From PFJX01 sp964542455 (GTDB lineage Bacteria; Pseudomonadota; Gammaproteobacteria; Burkholderiales; Thiobacillaceae), in the NCBI GenBank assembly GCA_964542455.1, contig CAZIUC010000001.1, positions 248,001 through 312,000 on the forward strand: a stretch of 64,000 bases of DNA, written 5' to 3'. The position numbers were made by a program, and so were the translations under genes. The notes below the pieces were generated by a model. The model did not search any database. It was not told where the DNA came from and saw only the letters and a list, made by a program, of their open reading frames with translations. Within the stretch, counting starts at the first letter, position 1. The number at the start of each line of letters is the position of its first letter. This document shows positions 16,536 through 25,882 of the stretch, in pieces.

Positions 16536-17354
16536 ATGACTGGCATCCTCAAGAATCTGATCGAATATCGCGAACTCATCGCCGTCCTGGCCTGGAAGAA
16601 CATCGCCGTTCGCTACAAGCAGTCCTACATGGGCATCCTTTGGGCCATACTGAAACCTATCGTGCTGGTGCTCATCTTCATGGTGCTGCGTAGCTTCGTT
16701 GGCATCGAGAGTGGTGACATCCCCTACCCCGTACTCACCTATTCGGCACTCACTCTCTGGATATTTTTTCAGGAATCCGCGTCGGAAGGGGTCACAAGCG
16801 TCGTTGGCAACGCCAACCTGATCCGCAAGATCTACTTCCCGCGTGAGGTATTCCCACTTACCAGCGTGATGACCAAGCTGGTGGAACTGAGCATCAGCCT
16901 CTTCATACTCGCAGGGCTCATGTCCTGGTACGGCATCGTCCCCACCTGGCAGATACTCTGGCTGCCCCTGCTGGTGCTCAATGCGATGCTGGCCGCCCTT
17001 ACCATTGCATTCATCGGGGCCGCCCTCAACGTCTATTACCGTGACGTCGCCACCGCATTGCCCGTGCTGCTCTCCCTCATGATGTACATGTCGCCGGTGA
17101 TCTACCCGCTAGCCCTGGTCAAGGACAAGCTGCTGGTACAACAAGCCGCCGGTGAATGGTCAGAACTTATCTATACCGTGTTCACCCTCAACCCGCTGGC
17201 CGGGCTGATCGACGCTTTTCAGAATATTACTCTGCGTGGTCTGCCACCCGATGTCGGAGCCATGATGCCGGGCCTTCTGCTCACGCTGGTGTTGTTGCCG
17301 TTCAGCTACCTCTATTTCAAACGGGCTGAAGCGTATTTCGCGGATGTCATCTGA
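16536..17354 (+). CDS. wzm: ABC transporter permease of polysaccharide export (Wzm-like)
   Basis: Inner-membrane permease of an ABC-2 type exporter for O-antigen or capsule glycans (272 residues). The N-terminal amphipathic stretch ends in WKNIAVRYKQSYMGILWAILKP, a hallmark of Wzm/TagG/KpsM permeases, followed by six predicted membrane segments and a C-terminal LFKR-like end. The conserved NLIRKIYFPREVFPLTSV coupling-helix segment is present. The matching ATPase (Wzt-like) gene follows 426 bp downstream; the intervening DNA holds only small ORFs, so the pair is spaced more widely than usual. With gmd and fcl nearby, export of a fucose-containing O-polysaccharide is likely. Confidence 0.92.
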   Translation: MTGILKNLIEYRELIAVLAWKNIAVRYKQSYMGILWAILKPIVLVLIFMVLRSFVGIESGDIPYPVLTYSALTLWIFFQESASEGVTSVVGNANLIRKIYFPREVFPLTSVMTKLVELSISLFILAGLMSWYGIVPTWQILWLPLLVLNAMLAALTIAFIGAALNVYYRDVATALPVLLSLMMYMSPVIYPLALVKDKLLVQQAAGEWSELIYTVFTLNPLAGLIDAFQNITLRGLPPDVGAMMPGLLLTLVLLPFSYLYFKRAEAYFADVI

Positions 17355-17780
17355 ATATGTGCGCTAACCCACCCCGATATCTGCATATCGGAGCCCCACA
17401 ATTCCGGTGCAAAGCTTGTCGGTAAGCTAAGTGAACCTGTTGGCCGTTTTGGACGTTTGCAAGATCATGCTGGAGAAAAAATCATTCCGAGTCTTGCCCG
17501 ATTGCTAAATGAAAACTCAAGCCACTGACCGAACTGTTGGCCTGCATGAATAGGATGCAATGGCTGGATGGAGCAGAAGAATTCGTCATAATCCGCAAAC
17601 CATGCAATCAATTTGTGCATGAATTGATGACCTCGCCCGAGGGGGTTATTGGAGCACAGTTGATTGCCGCCGCAGCCACACGCCTGCTTATTGGTGATTA
17701 CTGTGCACATTCTTAACAAGACACTTGGATTCTCCAGAGGCTTAAGTCCTCACCTTTGCGAAAACTACTACTAGCCTTTT
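17355..17780. other. 426-bp spacer inside the Wzm–Wzt pair
   Basis: This AT-richer stretch separates two genes that are normally adjacent. It holds two short plus-strand open frames: one ending at TGA 17526–17528, which encodes a peptide ending GRFGRLQDHAGEKIIPSLAR plus LLNENSSH, and one from ATG 17546 to TAA 17716. I recognise no family in either. It may be the remnant of an inserted or deleted gene. Confidence 0.5.
17546..17716 (+). CDS. Small ORF of unknown function (possible remnant)
   Basis: A 56-residue open frame starting MNRMQWLDGAEEFVIIRKP and ending with an Ala-rich GAQLIAAAATRLLIGD helix-like segment. It has protein-like composition but no recognised domain and no clear ribosome binding site. 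It could be a gene fragment left when DNA was exchanged between the exporter genes, or a chance frame. Confidence 0.3.
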   Translation: MNRMQWLDGAEEFVIIRKPCNQFVHELMTSPEGVIGAQLIAAAATRLLIGDYCAHS

Positions 17781-19022
17781 ATGCCCATCATTCAAGTTGA
17801 CCACGTCACCAAGGAATACAAGCTGGGGCAACTCACCAGCCTCAAGCAAACGTTGTTGAACGGCGTCAATCGCCTGGCCGGTCGCCCGGTGGAGGAACGT
17901 AAGCCATTCAAGGCATTGGATGATGTCAGTTTCTCTGTCGAACAAAGTGAAGTGGTGGGCATCATCGGGCACAACGGTGCCGGCAAGAGCACCCTGCTCA
18001 AGTTGCTATCCAGCATTACCCAGCCAACTCGAGGCAACGTCAGCGTCAAAGGGAAAATAGCGCCGCTCATTGAAGTAGGTGCGGGCTTTGTTCCCGACCT
18101 CACCGGGCGCGAGAATGTCTACCTGAACGGTTCGATCATGGGCCTGGCTCGGAGTGAGATAGACAGGAAGTTCGATGAGATTGTCGCCTTCGCCGAGATG
18201 GAGGAATTTATTGACACTCCGGTCAAGCGTTACAGTTCGGGCATGCAGGTCAAGTTGGCCTTCTCCGTGGCAACCAGCATCGATGCGGAAATCTTGATCG
18301 TCGATGAGGTTCTGGCCGTGGGGGATTTGGCATTTCAGAGGAAGTGTTTCGATCGCATGGAAGACCTGATCAAGCGGCAGGGAAAAACCGTGCTGCTGGT
18401 TTCCCACAACATCCGGCAGGTAGAGAGACTCTGCTCACGCGTCATCCTGTTCGATCACGGAAGACTTATCGCTGATGGAGAGCCAAGTCCGATCTGTGAC
18501 CTTTTTTATGAACAGAATGACGAAAAAGTAAGAAAGGATACGACTGATAAATTTGCAGCGCGATCAAAGACCGAGTCGACTGGTGATGTTGAATTGATGA
18601 ATATCGCTTTTCTTGACGCGGAAGGCGCGCCCCTGGATCGCATAGCATGCCATTCTGATGTGACGCTGAGCATTACGTTCAAGTCAAATATAAAGCTTGA
18701 AAAGCCGATGTTTGGTTTCGGTATTCATACCGTTGATTTCTTGTATCTGAGTACGGAAATAAGTGAGAAACAGTTTGAAGATAAATCTTTAGGGCCGGGC
18801 TTGTTTGTTGTCAAGTTTCACATACAGGAATTTCCTTTTCTGCCTGGGGTGTACTCTGTGCGGCTTGGTGTCAATACCGGAGAACTGGCAAAGAATGTTT
18901 TTTATCAGGAAGGCGTGTTGAATTTCCAGGTCGAGGCGGTAAATCGCTATCGCACGCAGAGTATGCAGGAGGGATTTGTTGAAATGAAGGGTGAGTGGCA
19001 ATTGGAGCCGAACCTCTCTTGA
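17781..19022 (+). CDS. wzt: ABC transporter ATPase of polysaccharide export (Wzt-like)
   Basis: ATP-binding subunit partner of the Wzm-like permease (413 residues). The nucleotide-binding domain (about 1–240) has Walker A GHNGAGKST, the signature YSSGMQVKLAFSVA, Walker B ILIVDEVLAVGD and the H-loop LLVSHN. The C-terminal extension (about 260–413) matches the position and length of the carbohydrate-binding Wzt_C domain that recognises the modified end of the glycan in O-antigen systems such as E. coli O9a. That suggests chain-length control by a terminal modification, perhaps the methyltransferase encoded next. The extension is visibly AT-richer than the ATPase domain, consistent with domain exchange. 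Confidence 0.92.
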   Translation: MPIIQVDHVTKEYKLGQLTSLKQTLLNGVNRLAGRPVEERKPFKALDDVSFSVEQSEVVGIIGHNGAGKSTLLKLLSSITQPTRGNVSVKGKIAPLIEVGAGFVPDLTGRENVYLNGSIMGLARSEIDRKFDEIVAFAEMEEFIDTPVKRYSSGMQVKLAFSVATSIDAEILIVDEVLAVGDLAFQRKCFDRMEDLIKRQGKTVLLVSHNIRQVERLCSRVILFDHGRLIADGEPSPICDLFYEQNDEKVRKDTTDKFAARSKTESTGDVELMNIAFLDAEGAPLDRIACHSDVTLSITFKSNIKLEKPMFGFGIHTVDFLYLSTEISEKQFEDKSLGPGLFVVKFHIQEFPFLPGVYSVRLGVNTGELAKNVFYQEGVLNFQVEAVNRYRTQSMQEGFVEMKGEWQLEPNLS

Positions 19023-19067
19023 TGATGTATTTACCGATGCCCTGTAATCGATAGGGGTGATGTATAT

Positions 19068-19733
19068 ATGTGGCGACTGCGGCAATGGCTTAAGAGGATT
19101 TTTAATTCCTGGCAAGGCGTATGCGCGCTATCGAGAGCAAAACGGGTAAGGCGTCAATGGGAATGCCGTGTAAAATCATTGCCCCATGGCGCGGATGGAA
19201 AAGTCCTTCTGCACATCGGTTGCGGTGGGGTTAATGCGCCAGGTTTTATCAACCTGGATGCCAGGCCACAGCCGCATGTTCACATTGTTACCACCAACCT
19301 GTTCAATCTGTCGATGATTCCGAATGATGCGGTTGACCTGATCTATATGAGCCACATACTGGAGCACGTGAGTCATCGAGATATTGTCATGACGTTGCGT
19401 GAATTGAGGCGAATTCTAAGGGTTGGAGGAGTTCTGAGAGTTTCAGTGCCGGATTTTGATCATGTGCTGACCATTTATCAGGCTACCGGTAATGATATAG
19501 CAGCGATCGAGCAGCCTCTCATGGGTGGGCAAGATTATTCTTTTAATTATCACTATACGGTTTTCAATGACGCACACCTACGTGGGGCAATGCTGAGCAG
19601 CGGTTTTCAAGAGACCAGGGAGTGGAATCCAGATGACTGCGAACACCACGACTTTGAAGACTGGGCATCCAAGACGATTTCGGTTGATGGACGTGAATTC
19701 CAGATCAGCCTGAATATTGAGGCCGTCAAGTGA
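19068..19733 (+). CDS. SAM-dependent methyltransferase
   Basis: A 221-residue class I methyltransferase. The SAM-binding loop is LLHIGCGGVNAPGFINLDARP, followed by the acidic strand and the VDLIYMSHILEHVSHRDIVMTLRELRRILRVGG motif typical of the Methyltransf_11 group. An AGGGGTGA ribosome binding site lies just before ATG 19068. It follows the Wzt-like gene by 45 bp and precedes gmd by 46 bp, so it is probably co-transcribed. A role in capping or modifying the exported glycan is inferred, because Wzt proteins with a C-terminal domain often recognise a methylated chain end. Confidence 0.85.
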   Translation: MWRLRQWLKRIFNSWQGVCALSRAKRVRRQWECRVKSLPHGADGKVLLHIGCGGVNAPGFINLDARPQPHVHIVTTNLFNLSMIPNDAVDLIYMSHILEHVSHRDIVMTLRELRRILRVGGVLRVSVPDFDHVLTIYQATGNDIAAIEQPLMGGQDYSFNYHYTVFNDAHLRGAMLSSGFQETREWNPDDCEHHDFEDWASKTISVDGREFQISLNIEAVK

Positions 19734-19779
19734 GCGCGCCAGAATGCCGATTATCGATTTCAACTTTGAAAGGCCAGGA

Positions 19780-20865
19780 ATGAATAAAATTGCACTTATT
19801 ACCGGCATCACCGGCCAGGACGGTGCCTATCTCGCTGAATTCCTGCTGAACAAGGGCTACGAAGTCCACGGCATCAAGCGCCGCACCTCCCTGTTCAATA
19901 CCGATCGTATCGACCACCTCTATCAGGATCCGCACGAGACCGAGCGTAAGTTCATCCTCCACCACGGTGACCTCACGGACTCCTCCAGCCTGATCCGCAT
20001 TATCCAGCAAGTGCAACCCGACGAAATTTACAACCTCGCCGCACAAAGCCACGTCGCCGTCAGCTTCGAAGAACCCGAATACACCGCCAACTCCGACGCC
20101 CTGGGTTCGCTACGCATCCTCGAAGCCATCCGCATCCTCGGCCTGGAAAAGAAGACCCGCTTCTACCAGGCCAGCACCAGCGAACTGTTCGGCCTGGTGC
20201 AGGAAATCCCGCAGAAGGAAACCACCCCCTTCTACCCGCGCAGCCCCTACGCCTGCGCCAAGCTCTATGCCTACTGGATCACCGTCAACTACCGCGAGGC
20301 TTACGGCATGTATGCCTGCAACGGCATCCTGTTCAACCATGAAAGCCCGATTCGCGGCGAAACCTTCGTCACTCGCAAGATCACGAGAGCGCTTGCCCGT
20401 ATCAAACTTGGTCTGCAAGACTGCCTCTACCTTGGCAACATGGACGCCAAACGCGACTGGGGCCACGCCAAGGACTACGTCGAAATGCAATGGCTGATGC
20501 TGCAACAAGAACAGCCGGAAGACTTCGTCATCGCCAGCGGTGTGCAATACAGTGTGCGCGACTTCGTCAATGCCGCCGCCAAGGAACTCGGCATCAGCAT
20601 CCGTTGGGAAGGACAGGGCGTTGAAGAGAAAGGCCACGACGCCGCCGGCAAAGTCATCGTGGCTGTTGATCCCCGTTACTTCCGTCCCACCGAAGTGGAA
20701 ACCCTTCTGGGTGACCCGTCCAAGGCCAAGGCGAAACTGGGTTGGACCCCAAGGATCACCTTCGATGAGTTGGTGGCTGAAATGGTGCGCGAAGACCTCA
20801 AGGCCGCCGAGCGTGACGAACTCGTCAAGAAGCACGGCTACAAGACCATGGACTACCACGAGTAA
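19780..20865 (+). CDS. gmd: GDP-mannose 4,6-dehydratase
   Basis: Converts GDP-D-mannose to GDP-4-dehydro-6-deoxy-D-mannose, the first step to GDP-L-fucose. The 361-residue product starts MNKIALITGITGQDGAYLAEFLL, with the NAD(P)-binding GxxGxxG, and carries KRRTSLFNTDRIDHL, the catalytic Thr-Ser in ASTSELFG, and YxxxK in SPYACAKLYAYW. ATG 19780 sits 6 nt after CCAGGA and matches the family start; an upstream in-frame codon at 19717 would run into the previous gene. fcl follows after 5 bp. Base composition is closer to the core genome than the GT genes around it. Confidence 0.97.
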   Translation: MNKIALITGITGQDGAYLAEFLLNKGYEVHGIKRRTSLFNTDRIDHLYQDPHETERKFILHHGDLTDSSSLIRIIQQVQPDEIYNLAAQSHVAVSFEEPEYTANSDALGSLRILEAIRILGLEKKTRFYQASTSELFGLVQEIPQKETTPFYPRSPYACAKLYAYWITVNYREAYGMYACNGILFNHESPIRGETFVTRKITRALARIKLGLQDCLYLGNMDAKRDWGHAKDYVEMQWLMLQQEQPEDFVIASGVQYSVRDFVNAAAKELGISIRWEGQGVEEKGHDAAGKVIVAVDPRYFRPTEVETLLGDPSKAKAKLGWTPRITFDELVAEMVREDLKAAERDELVKKHGYKTMDYHE

Positions 20866-20870
20866 TACGC

Positions 20871-21866
20871 ATGGATCAAAACTCCAAGATCTACATCGCC
20901 GGGCATCGCGGCCTGGTCGGGTCCGCATTGATGCGCAACTTGCGTGGCAGGGGCTACGATAACCTCCTTACCCGCGCCCACGCAGAACTGGATCTGACTG
21001 ACCAAGCTAGCGTCGAGGCCTTCTTCGCGAGAGAAAAACCCGACTACGTACTTCTGGCTGCCGCCAGGGTCGGTGGCATCCACGCCAACAACGAATACCC
21101 GGCGGAATTTATCCGCGATAACCTGGCCATTCAAACCAACATCATCCATGCGGCCTGGAAAAACGGCGTCAAGCGTTTGCTGTTTCTTGGTTCTAGTTGC
21201 ATCTATCCAAAGTCGTGCCCGCAGCCGATGCGTGAGGAGTACCTGCTCACCGGCCCCCTGGAGCCTACCAATCGACCCTACGCTCTGGCGAAGATTGCCG
21301 GCATCGAGATGTGTTGGAGTTATAACCGCCAATACGGCACTCAATACCTGGCCGTCATGCCCACCAATTTGTATGGCCCAGGTGACAACTACCATCCGGA
21401 GAATTCCCATGTCATTCCGGCACTGCTGCGTAAGTTTCACGAGGGCAAAGTCAACAACAGCCCCAGCGTTACGGTGTGGGGGACAGGGACGCCAAGGCGG
21501 GAGTTTCTCTACAGCGAGGACATGGCCGACGCCTGCGTCCATCTGATGAACTTACCCGACGTGCGGTTCAACGGCATGCTGGGTAGCGATGAGGCAAGGT
21601 CTGGAATTTTCACACCTCCACTGGTGAATATCGGTGTCGGAACCGACATCTCCATTCGTGAGCTGGCTGAAACCGTCAGGAACGTTGTGGGATACCTGGG
21701 CGAAATCGTATTTGATAGCAGCAAACCGGATGGCACACTGCGCAAGTTGATGGACATAAATAAGCTGAACAATTTGGGCTGGCAGGCCACGATGTCTTTG
21801 GAAGATGGCCTGAAACAGGCCTACGCTGATGCATTAATTATTATGCAATCAACCCCAAGCAAATAA
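20871..21866 (+). CDS. fcl: GDP-L-fucose synthase
   Basis: Bifunctional epimerase/reductase that turns the Gmd product into GDP-L-fucose with NADPH. Length 331. Seen: KIYIAGHRGLVGSALMRNL nucleotide-binding start, AARVGGIHANNEYPAEFIRDN, the catalytic LFLGSSCIYPKSCPQPM block, and the SDR Tyr-Lys pair in NRPYALAKIAGIEMC. The conserved GTGTPRREFLYSEDMADACV segment follows. A non-conserved insert around residues 233–246 (SDEARSGIFTPP) lengthens it slightly against E. coli Fcl. It is tightly linked to gmd, so GDP-fucose is made for the glycosyltransferases that follow. Confidence 0.96.
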   Translation: MDQNSKIYIAGHRGLVGSALMRNLRGRGYDNLLTRAHAELDLTDQASVEAFFAREKPDYVLLAAARVGGIHANNEYPAEFIRDNLAIQTNIIHAAWKNGVKRLLFLGSSCIYPKSCPQPMREEYLLTGPLEPTNRPYALAKIAGIEMCWSYNRQYGTQYLAVMPTNLYGPGDNYHPENSHVIPALLRKFHEGKVNNSPSVTVWGTGTPRREFLYSEDMADACVHLMNLPDVRFNGMLGSDEARSGIFTPPLVNIGVGTDISIRELAETVRNVVGYLGEIVFDSSKPDGTLRKLMDINKLNNLGWQATMSLEDGLKQAYADALIIMQSTPSK

Positions 21867-21875
21867 GGACCCCGT

Positions 21876-23483
21876 ATGCCACCCTATTTGGTTACAGCGG
21901 TCGTATCTACGTATAAGGCAGAGCGCTACCTTAGGGGCTGTCTGGATGATCTGATACAACAGACATTAGGAGATCGATTGGAAATAGTGGTTGTTGATTC
22001 CGGGTCCCCGGAGCAGGAAGGCGAAATTGTTCGCGAATACCAGCAGAGTCACACAAATATACGATACATTCGTACAGAGCAGCGCGAGACCATCTATCAC
22101 GCCTGGAATAGAGGTATTGCCGCGGCCAATGGGAAGTACATTACAAATGCCAATAGCGACGATCGCCACCGGCCGGATGCGCTGGAGAGGCTTGCGAATG
22201 CTTTGGATAATAATGAAGGATTTGATGTTGCCTATGCGGACTGCTTGATCACACAGTCTGAAAATGATACGTGGGGTAATCATCAGTGTACCGGTGTATT
22301 TCATTGGCCGGTATTTGATCCAAGGCTGCTATTCAATATATGTTATGTTGGGCCACAGCCAATGTGGCGAAAAAAAATCCATGAGAAATATGGCTTGTTT
22401 GATGCGGGCTTGATGTCCGCTGGAGATTACGATTTCTGGATGCGGCTCGCTGTGGCCGGAGTTGAGTTTATACATGTTCCGGAAATGCTTGGCCTTTATC
22501 TGGCATCGCCGTCTGGCGTAGAGGCATCCAATTCAAAAGCAAGTCAGGATGAATCTGATCAATCCAGACGCCGCCACTGGCCGCGAGGGTGGGGGGTCAT
22601 GCCCGCATCGGGGGGTACATTCAAGTTCGCTCCGTTGGGCGAGGAGCCGCTGGTTACAGTAATAATTCCGACCTTGAATAGACCGTTAATGCTGCGAGAT
22701 GCTTTAGCATCGTTGTTGGCGCAAAGCTATGAGAATTGGGAGGCTTGCGTTGTTAATGATGGTGGCGAGGAAATTGGTGAAGATATACTGCAAATGGACA
22801 AGAAAGGCAGAATTCGCCACATGCGCCACTTTACCCGCCTTGGGCAGCCCGCGGCTCGCAATACGGCTTTGCGGCTCAGTACGGGTGAAATAATAACGTA
22901 TTTGGATGACGATGATTTATATGCTCCAACCCATTTGGAGGGGATAGTAAAAAGAATGAAGGAGGTTGGGACGCCTTTTGTTTTTACCGGCGCCGAGAGG
23001 GTGCTCGAAAAGATAGTTGATGGCCGACGAATCGAGATTTCGAGAAATAACTATTACGACTCCTTGGTCAACTCGCGAGAAGATATTCTCGTGCGCAATC
23101 GCATTCCAATCAATGCATGGGCACACCGTAGAGGGTGTTTGGAGCACATTGGTTTTTTTGACGAATCACTGTCCTCGCACGAGGATTGGGATTTTCTTCT
23201 CCGGTTGTCAAGGTTGTGGGATTTTGGGAGGGTGAGTGGCGATACCGCGGAAATCAGAGTCAGGGCAGATGCGCAGGATAGTGTGACAACGAGGAAGAAA
23301 AATAGTCATTATAAGGATTACAGCACTATTTATATGCGAAACCCATCGGCTAATCAGGATATATTGATGATGCGAAATCGTGTTCTTGACGAAGAGGCGG
23401 GTGGGCCGCGTTCTCCAGTCGCGCGATTAAAGCAGAGGCTAGGGGTATTGATGGATAGGCACTTGCTCTGGCGTTTTCGTTAG
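21876..23483 (+). CDS. Tandem two-domain family 2 glycosyltransferase
   Basis: A 535-residue protein with two GT-A (GT2) domains in one chain. Domain 1 (about 4–220) opens with TAVVSTYKAERYLRGCLDDL and has the metal-site region NANSDDRHRPDALE. Domain 2 (about 255–480) opens with VTVIIPTLNRPLMLRDALASLL and has TYLDDDDLYAPTHLEG. An AAGGA ribosome binding site precedes ATG 21876, nine bases after fcl. AT-rich composition suggests horizontal transfer. Bifunctional GTs of this type often add two successive sugars to the O-unit; the sugars cannot be told. Confidence 0.87.
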   Translation: MPPYLVTAVVSTYKAERYLRGCLDDLIQQTLGDRLEIVVVDSGSPEQEGEIVREYQQSHTNIRYIRTEQRETIYHAWNRGIAAANGKYITNANSDDRHRPDALERLANALDNNEGFDVAYADCLITQSENDTWGNHQCTGVFHWPVFDPRLLFNICYVGPQPMWRKKIHEKYGLFDAGLMSAGDYDFWMRLAVAGVEFIHVPEMLGLYLASPSGVEASNSKASQDESDQSRRRHWPRGWGVMPASGGTFKFAPLGEEPLVTVIIPTLNRPLMLRDALASLLAQSYENWEACVVNDGGEEIGEDILQMDKKGRIRHMRHFTRLGQPAARNTALRLSTGEIITYLDDDDLYAPTHLEGIVKRMKEVGTPFVFTGAERVLEKIVDGRRIEISRNNYYDSLVNSREDILVRNRIPINAWAHRRGCLEHIGFFDESLSSHEDWDFLLRLSRLWDFGRVSGDTAEIRVRADAQDSVTTRKKNSHYKDYSTIYMRNPSANQDILMMRNRVLDEEAGGPRSPVARLKQRLGVLMDRHLLWRFR

Positions 23484-23628
23484 TGAGCAAAATGGTTCGC
23501 TACTGGGTGCGTACTGGTTATTTAGCCAGCCTGTTATTTTTGCAGGTATGGCGATTTCTTTCGGTAATGCGAACCGTGGTGGTGGATGGCGTGCCGGATA
23601 TCTCTTGCTGCAATAGTCCGGGGCAAGC

Positions 23629-24600
23629 ATGAAACGAACGGTTAGTGTCGTAATGCCTACGTTCAATGGTGCGAAATATATTGAGCAAGCAATCGATAGT
23701 GCACTGGCGCAGACTTACCCCTCACTTGAGATTATTGTCGTTGACGATGGATCGACCGATGCTACCGCGGAACTGGTAAAAAGCTACGGGGATAAGGTCA
23801 CCTATATTCTGCAACAAAACCAGGGCACGGCTGCTGCATACAACAAGGGTATTACAGCTGCATCGGGTGATTTGGTGGCCTTTCTGGAACAGGATGATAT
23901 ATGGCAGCCTGAGAAGAATGCACAACAAGTGCGTCTCTTTGCTACCAATGATCGATTGGGAATGGTTTTTTCACCGGTCCATCTGCTCCAGGAAGGCGCT
24001 CCTTCCAAGCACAGTGATCTTGATGATCAGCAGGGCGAGGGAGTGTGCTCTTTTGCTGATTTCTTTGCACGGAATCGTGTCCTGAATTGCTCTTCAGTCA
24101 TGGTGCGGAGGGACGTGTTGCAGCATGTGGGCGGATTTCACAAACACCTGAAGTTAGGATTCGACTACGATCTCTGGCTGCGAATTTCCGCAGAATATGG
24201 GGTTTATTGTCTCGCTACACCCTTTACCATTTACAGAATCCATGGCGATAACCAGTCGAAAGACGAACACGACCTGCTGGCTCATGATAGTAGCCTGAAT
24301 ATTTTGATATCGTGGGCTAATAGTCCATCGCTGAAAAAGGAAGTGTCCCGGGACGAGTTTCGCAAAAGAATATCCAGGCTACATCGGGTAGTCGCATGGG
24401 AACACACGCTACTCAAGCATAGGGAGGAGGAGATGCGGCATCTTTGGGCCGCGGTAATCGCGGATCCATTCAGGCTGGACAATCTGCGTGAGTATCTCTG
24501 GCGTCGTATGAACAGCCATACGCGGAGTCGCTTGTCTTGGTATGCTCGACGTATTCAAAGTGTCTTCGGCCGAGTAGCCAAATCAGCAACGCGCGAGTAG
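23629..24600 (+). CDS. Family 2 glycosyltransferase
   Basis: A 323-residue GT2 enzyme. The N-terminal VSVVMPTFNGAKYIEQAIDSALAQTYPSLEIIVVDDGSTDATAEL block is the classic GT-A nucleotide-binding start, and LVAFLEQDDIWQPEKN holds a DXD-like motif (QDD). HVGGFHKHLKLGFDYDLWLRI carries the acceptor-side acidic motif. The C-terminal tail (about 250–323) is basic and may associate with the membrane. AT-rich like its neighbours. It is 145 bp after the tandem GT gene. Donor and acceptor unknown. Confidence 0.87.
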   Translation: MKRTVSVVMPTFNGAKYIEQAIDSALAQTYPSLEIIVVDDGSTDATAELVKSYGDKVTYILQQNQGTAAAYNKGITAASGDLVAFLEQDDIWQPEKNAQQVRLFATNDRLGMVFSPVHLLQEGAPSKHSDLDDQQGEGVCSFADFFARNRVLNCSSVMVRRDVLQHVGGFHKHLKLGFDYDLWLRISAEYGVYCLATPFTIYRIHGDNQSKDEHDLLAHDSSLNILISWANSPSLKKEVSRDEFRKRISRLHRVVAWEHTLLKHREEEMRHLWAAVIADPFRLDNLREYLWRRMNSHTRSRLSWYARRIQSVFGRVAKSATRE

Positions 24601-24794
24601 TGCTTGTGTCATGGCACATGTTCACTGATCAAGGGCCTTATATTGTGTATGGTGCTACCGGGCACTTGTGCTGACATGGAGATTTTATTTTGTGTGAAAC
24701 GAGAAGGAATAGCCTCTTCCGGGTGGAATGATTGGCAACCACACTATGTTCTATCTAGTCCAAACCCCCTTCAACCTCGACGTCAGTCTGAACT

Positions 24795-25880
24795 ATGACC
24801 AGTCTAGCCGCCCGCCTCATAGCCTTTCACTTGCCTCAATTCCACCCCACACCCGAGAACGACGCTTGGTGGGGCAAGGGCTTCACCGAGTGGACCAATG
24901 TGGCCAGGGCGAAGCCACTTTTCCCCGGGCACTATCAGCCGCACGTTCCCGCCGACCTTGGTTTTTATGACCTACGCTTGCCTGAAGCGCGCCACGCTCA
25001 AGCCGAACTGGCACGCGAGCATGGCGTCGAAGGTTTTTGTTACTACCACTACTGGTTCGGCGATGGCCGTCGCATTCTGGAGCGGCCTGTCAACGAGATA
25101 CTGGCCAGTGGCGAACCGGATTTTCCCTTTTGCCTGTGTTGGGCCAACCATTCCTGGAATACGGTCTGGCAGGGAACCAACGAAATGCTCATGGAGCAAA
25201 CCTATCCCGGCTGGGATGACCATGCCGCACATTTCGATTGGTTGCTTCAGGCATTCTCCGATCCACGCTACATCAAGATCGACGGCAAACCAATTTTTGT
25301 TATCTGGTCCCCAGAAGACATTCCCGACGTACAGCGTGTCATGGAGTTCTGGCGTGACCGCGCGGCCAAAGCGGGGTTGCCAGGTTTACATCTGATCGGT
25401 ATTTCACACTACAGCCCAAATTGGGATCCGCGCGCAGTTGGTATGGATGCCAGTGCCATGGAGGTATTGCCCAACAAGGATGGGCATCAGCCGCTTCGTT
25501 ACCAACTGCCGTGCAAGATGCGGGCTCTGCTCGAGGGGCGGCGCAATGAGTTGACGATCTGGGATTACGAAGAGGTTATTCCGTTGTTATTGCGTAAAAA
25601 CAGGGTGGACTGGCCCGACTATCCTGTGGCACTGCCGAACTGGGACAATACCCCTAGATCCGGAACACGCGGTCTGGTGATGCACAACGCGACACCAGAA
25701 TTATTCCAGCGCCATTTTCAGGAGGCACTCTCCCGTGTTGCCACACGGCCTCCCGAGGAGCGGATTGTGTTTTTGAAAGCATGGAATGAGTGGGCTGAAG
25801 GGAACTATGTGGAGCCCGACCAGAAATGGGGGCGTGCCTACCTGGATGTCATCAAGAAATCAGTAATTCTGCCAGACTGA
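24795..25880 (+). CDS. WbsX-family glycan protein (GH99-like)
   Basis: A 361-residue protein of the Glyco_tran_WbsX family, found in O-antigen and rhamnan loci and related to GH99-type TIM barrels. Recognisable: AFHLPQFHPTPENDAWWGKGFTEWTNVARA at the start, EGFCYYHYWFGDGRRILERP, FCLCWANHSWNTVW, and the final FLKAWNEWAEGNYVEPD with candidate catalytic acidic residues. Whether these proteins transfer or hydrolyse glycosidic bonds is not settled. GC content is higher than in the preceding GT genes. The next gene starts 2 bp after its stop. Confidence 0.85.
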   Translation: MTSLAARLIAFHLPQFHPTPENDAWWGKGFTEWTNVARAKPLFPGHYQPHVPADLGFYDLRLPEARHAQAELAREHGVEGFCYYHYWFGDGRRILERPVNEILASGEPDFPFCLCWANHSWNTVWQGTNEMLMEQTYPGWDDHAAHFDWLLQAFSDPRYIKIDGKPIFVIWSPEDIPDVQRVMEFWRDRAAKAGLPGLHLIGISHYSPNWDPRAVGMDASAMEVLPNKDGHQPLRYQLPCKMRALLEGRRNELTIWDYEEVIPLLLRKNRVDWPDYPVALPNWDNTPRSGTRGLVMHNATPELFQRHFQEALSRVATRPPEERIVFLKAWNEWAEGNYVEPDQKWGRAYLDVIKKSVILPD

Positions 25881-25882
25881 GC

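Noticed and set aside
24604..24798. 64-codon open frame between GT2 and WbsX genes
   Set aside because: No recognised motif or convincing ribosome binding site; it overlaps the WbsX start. Treated as spacer.
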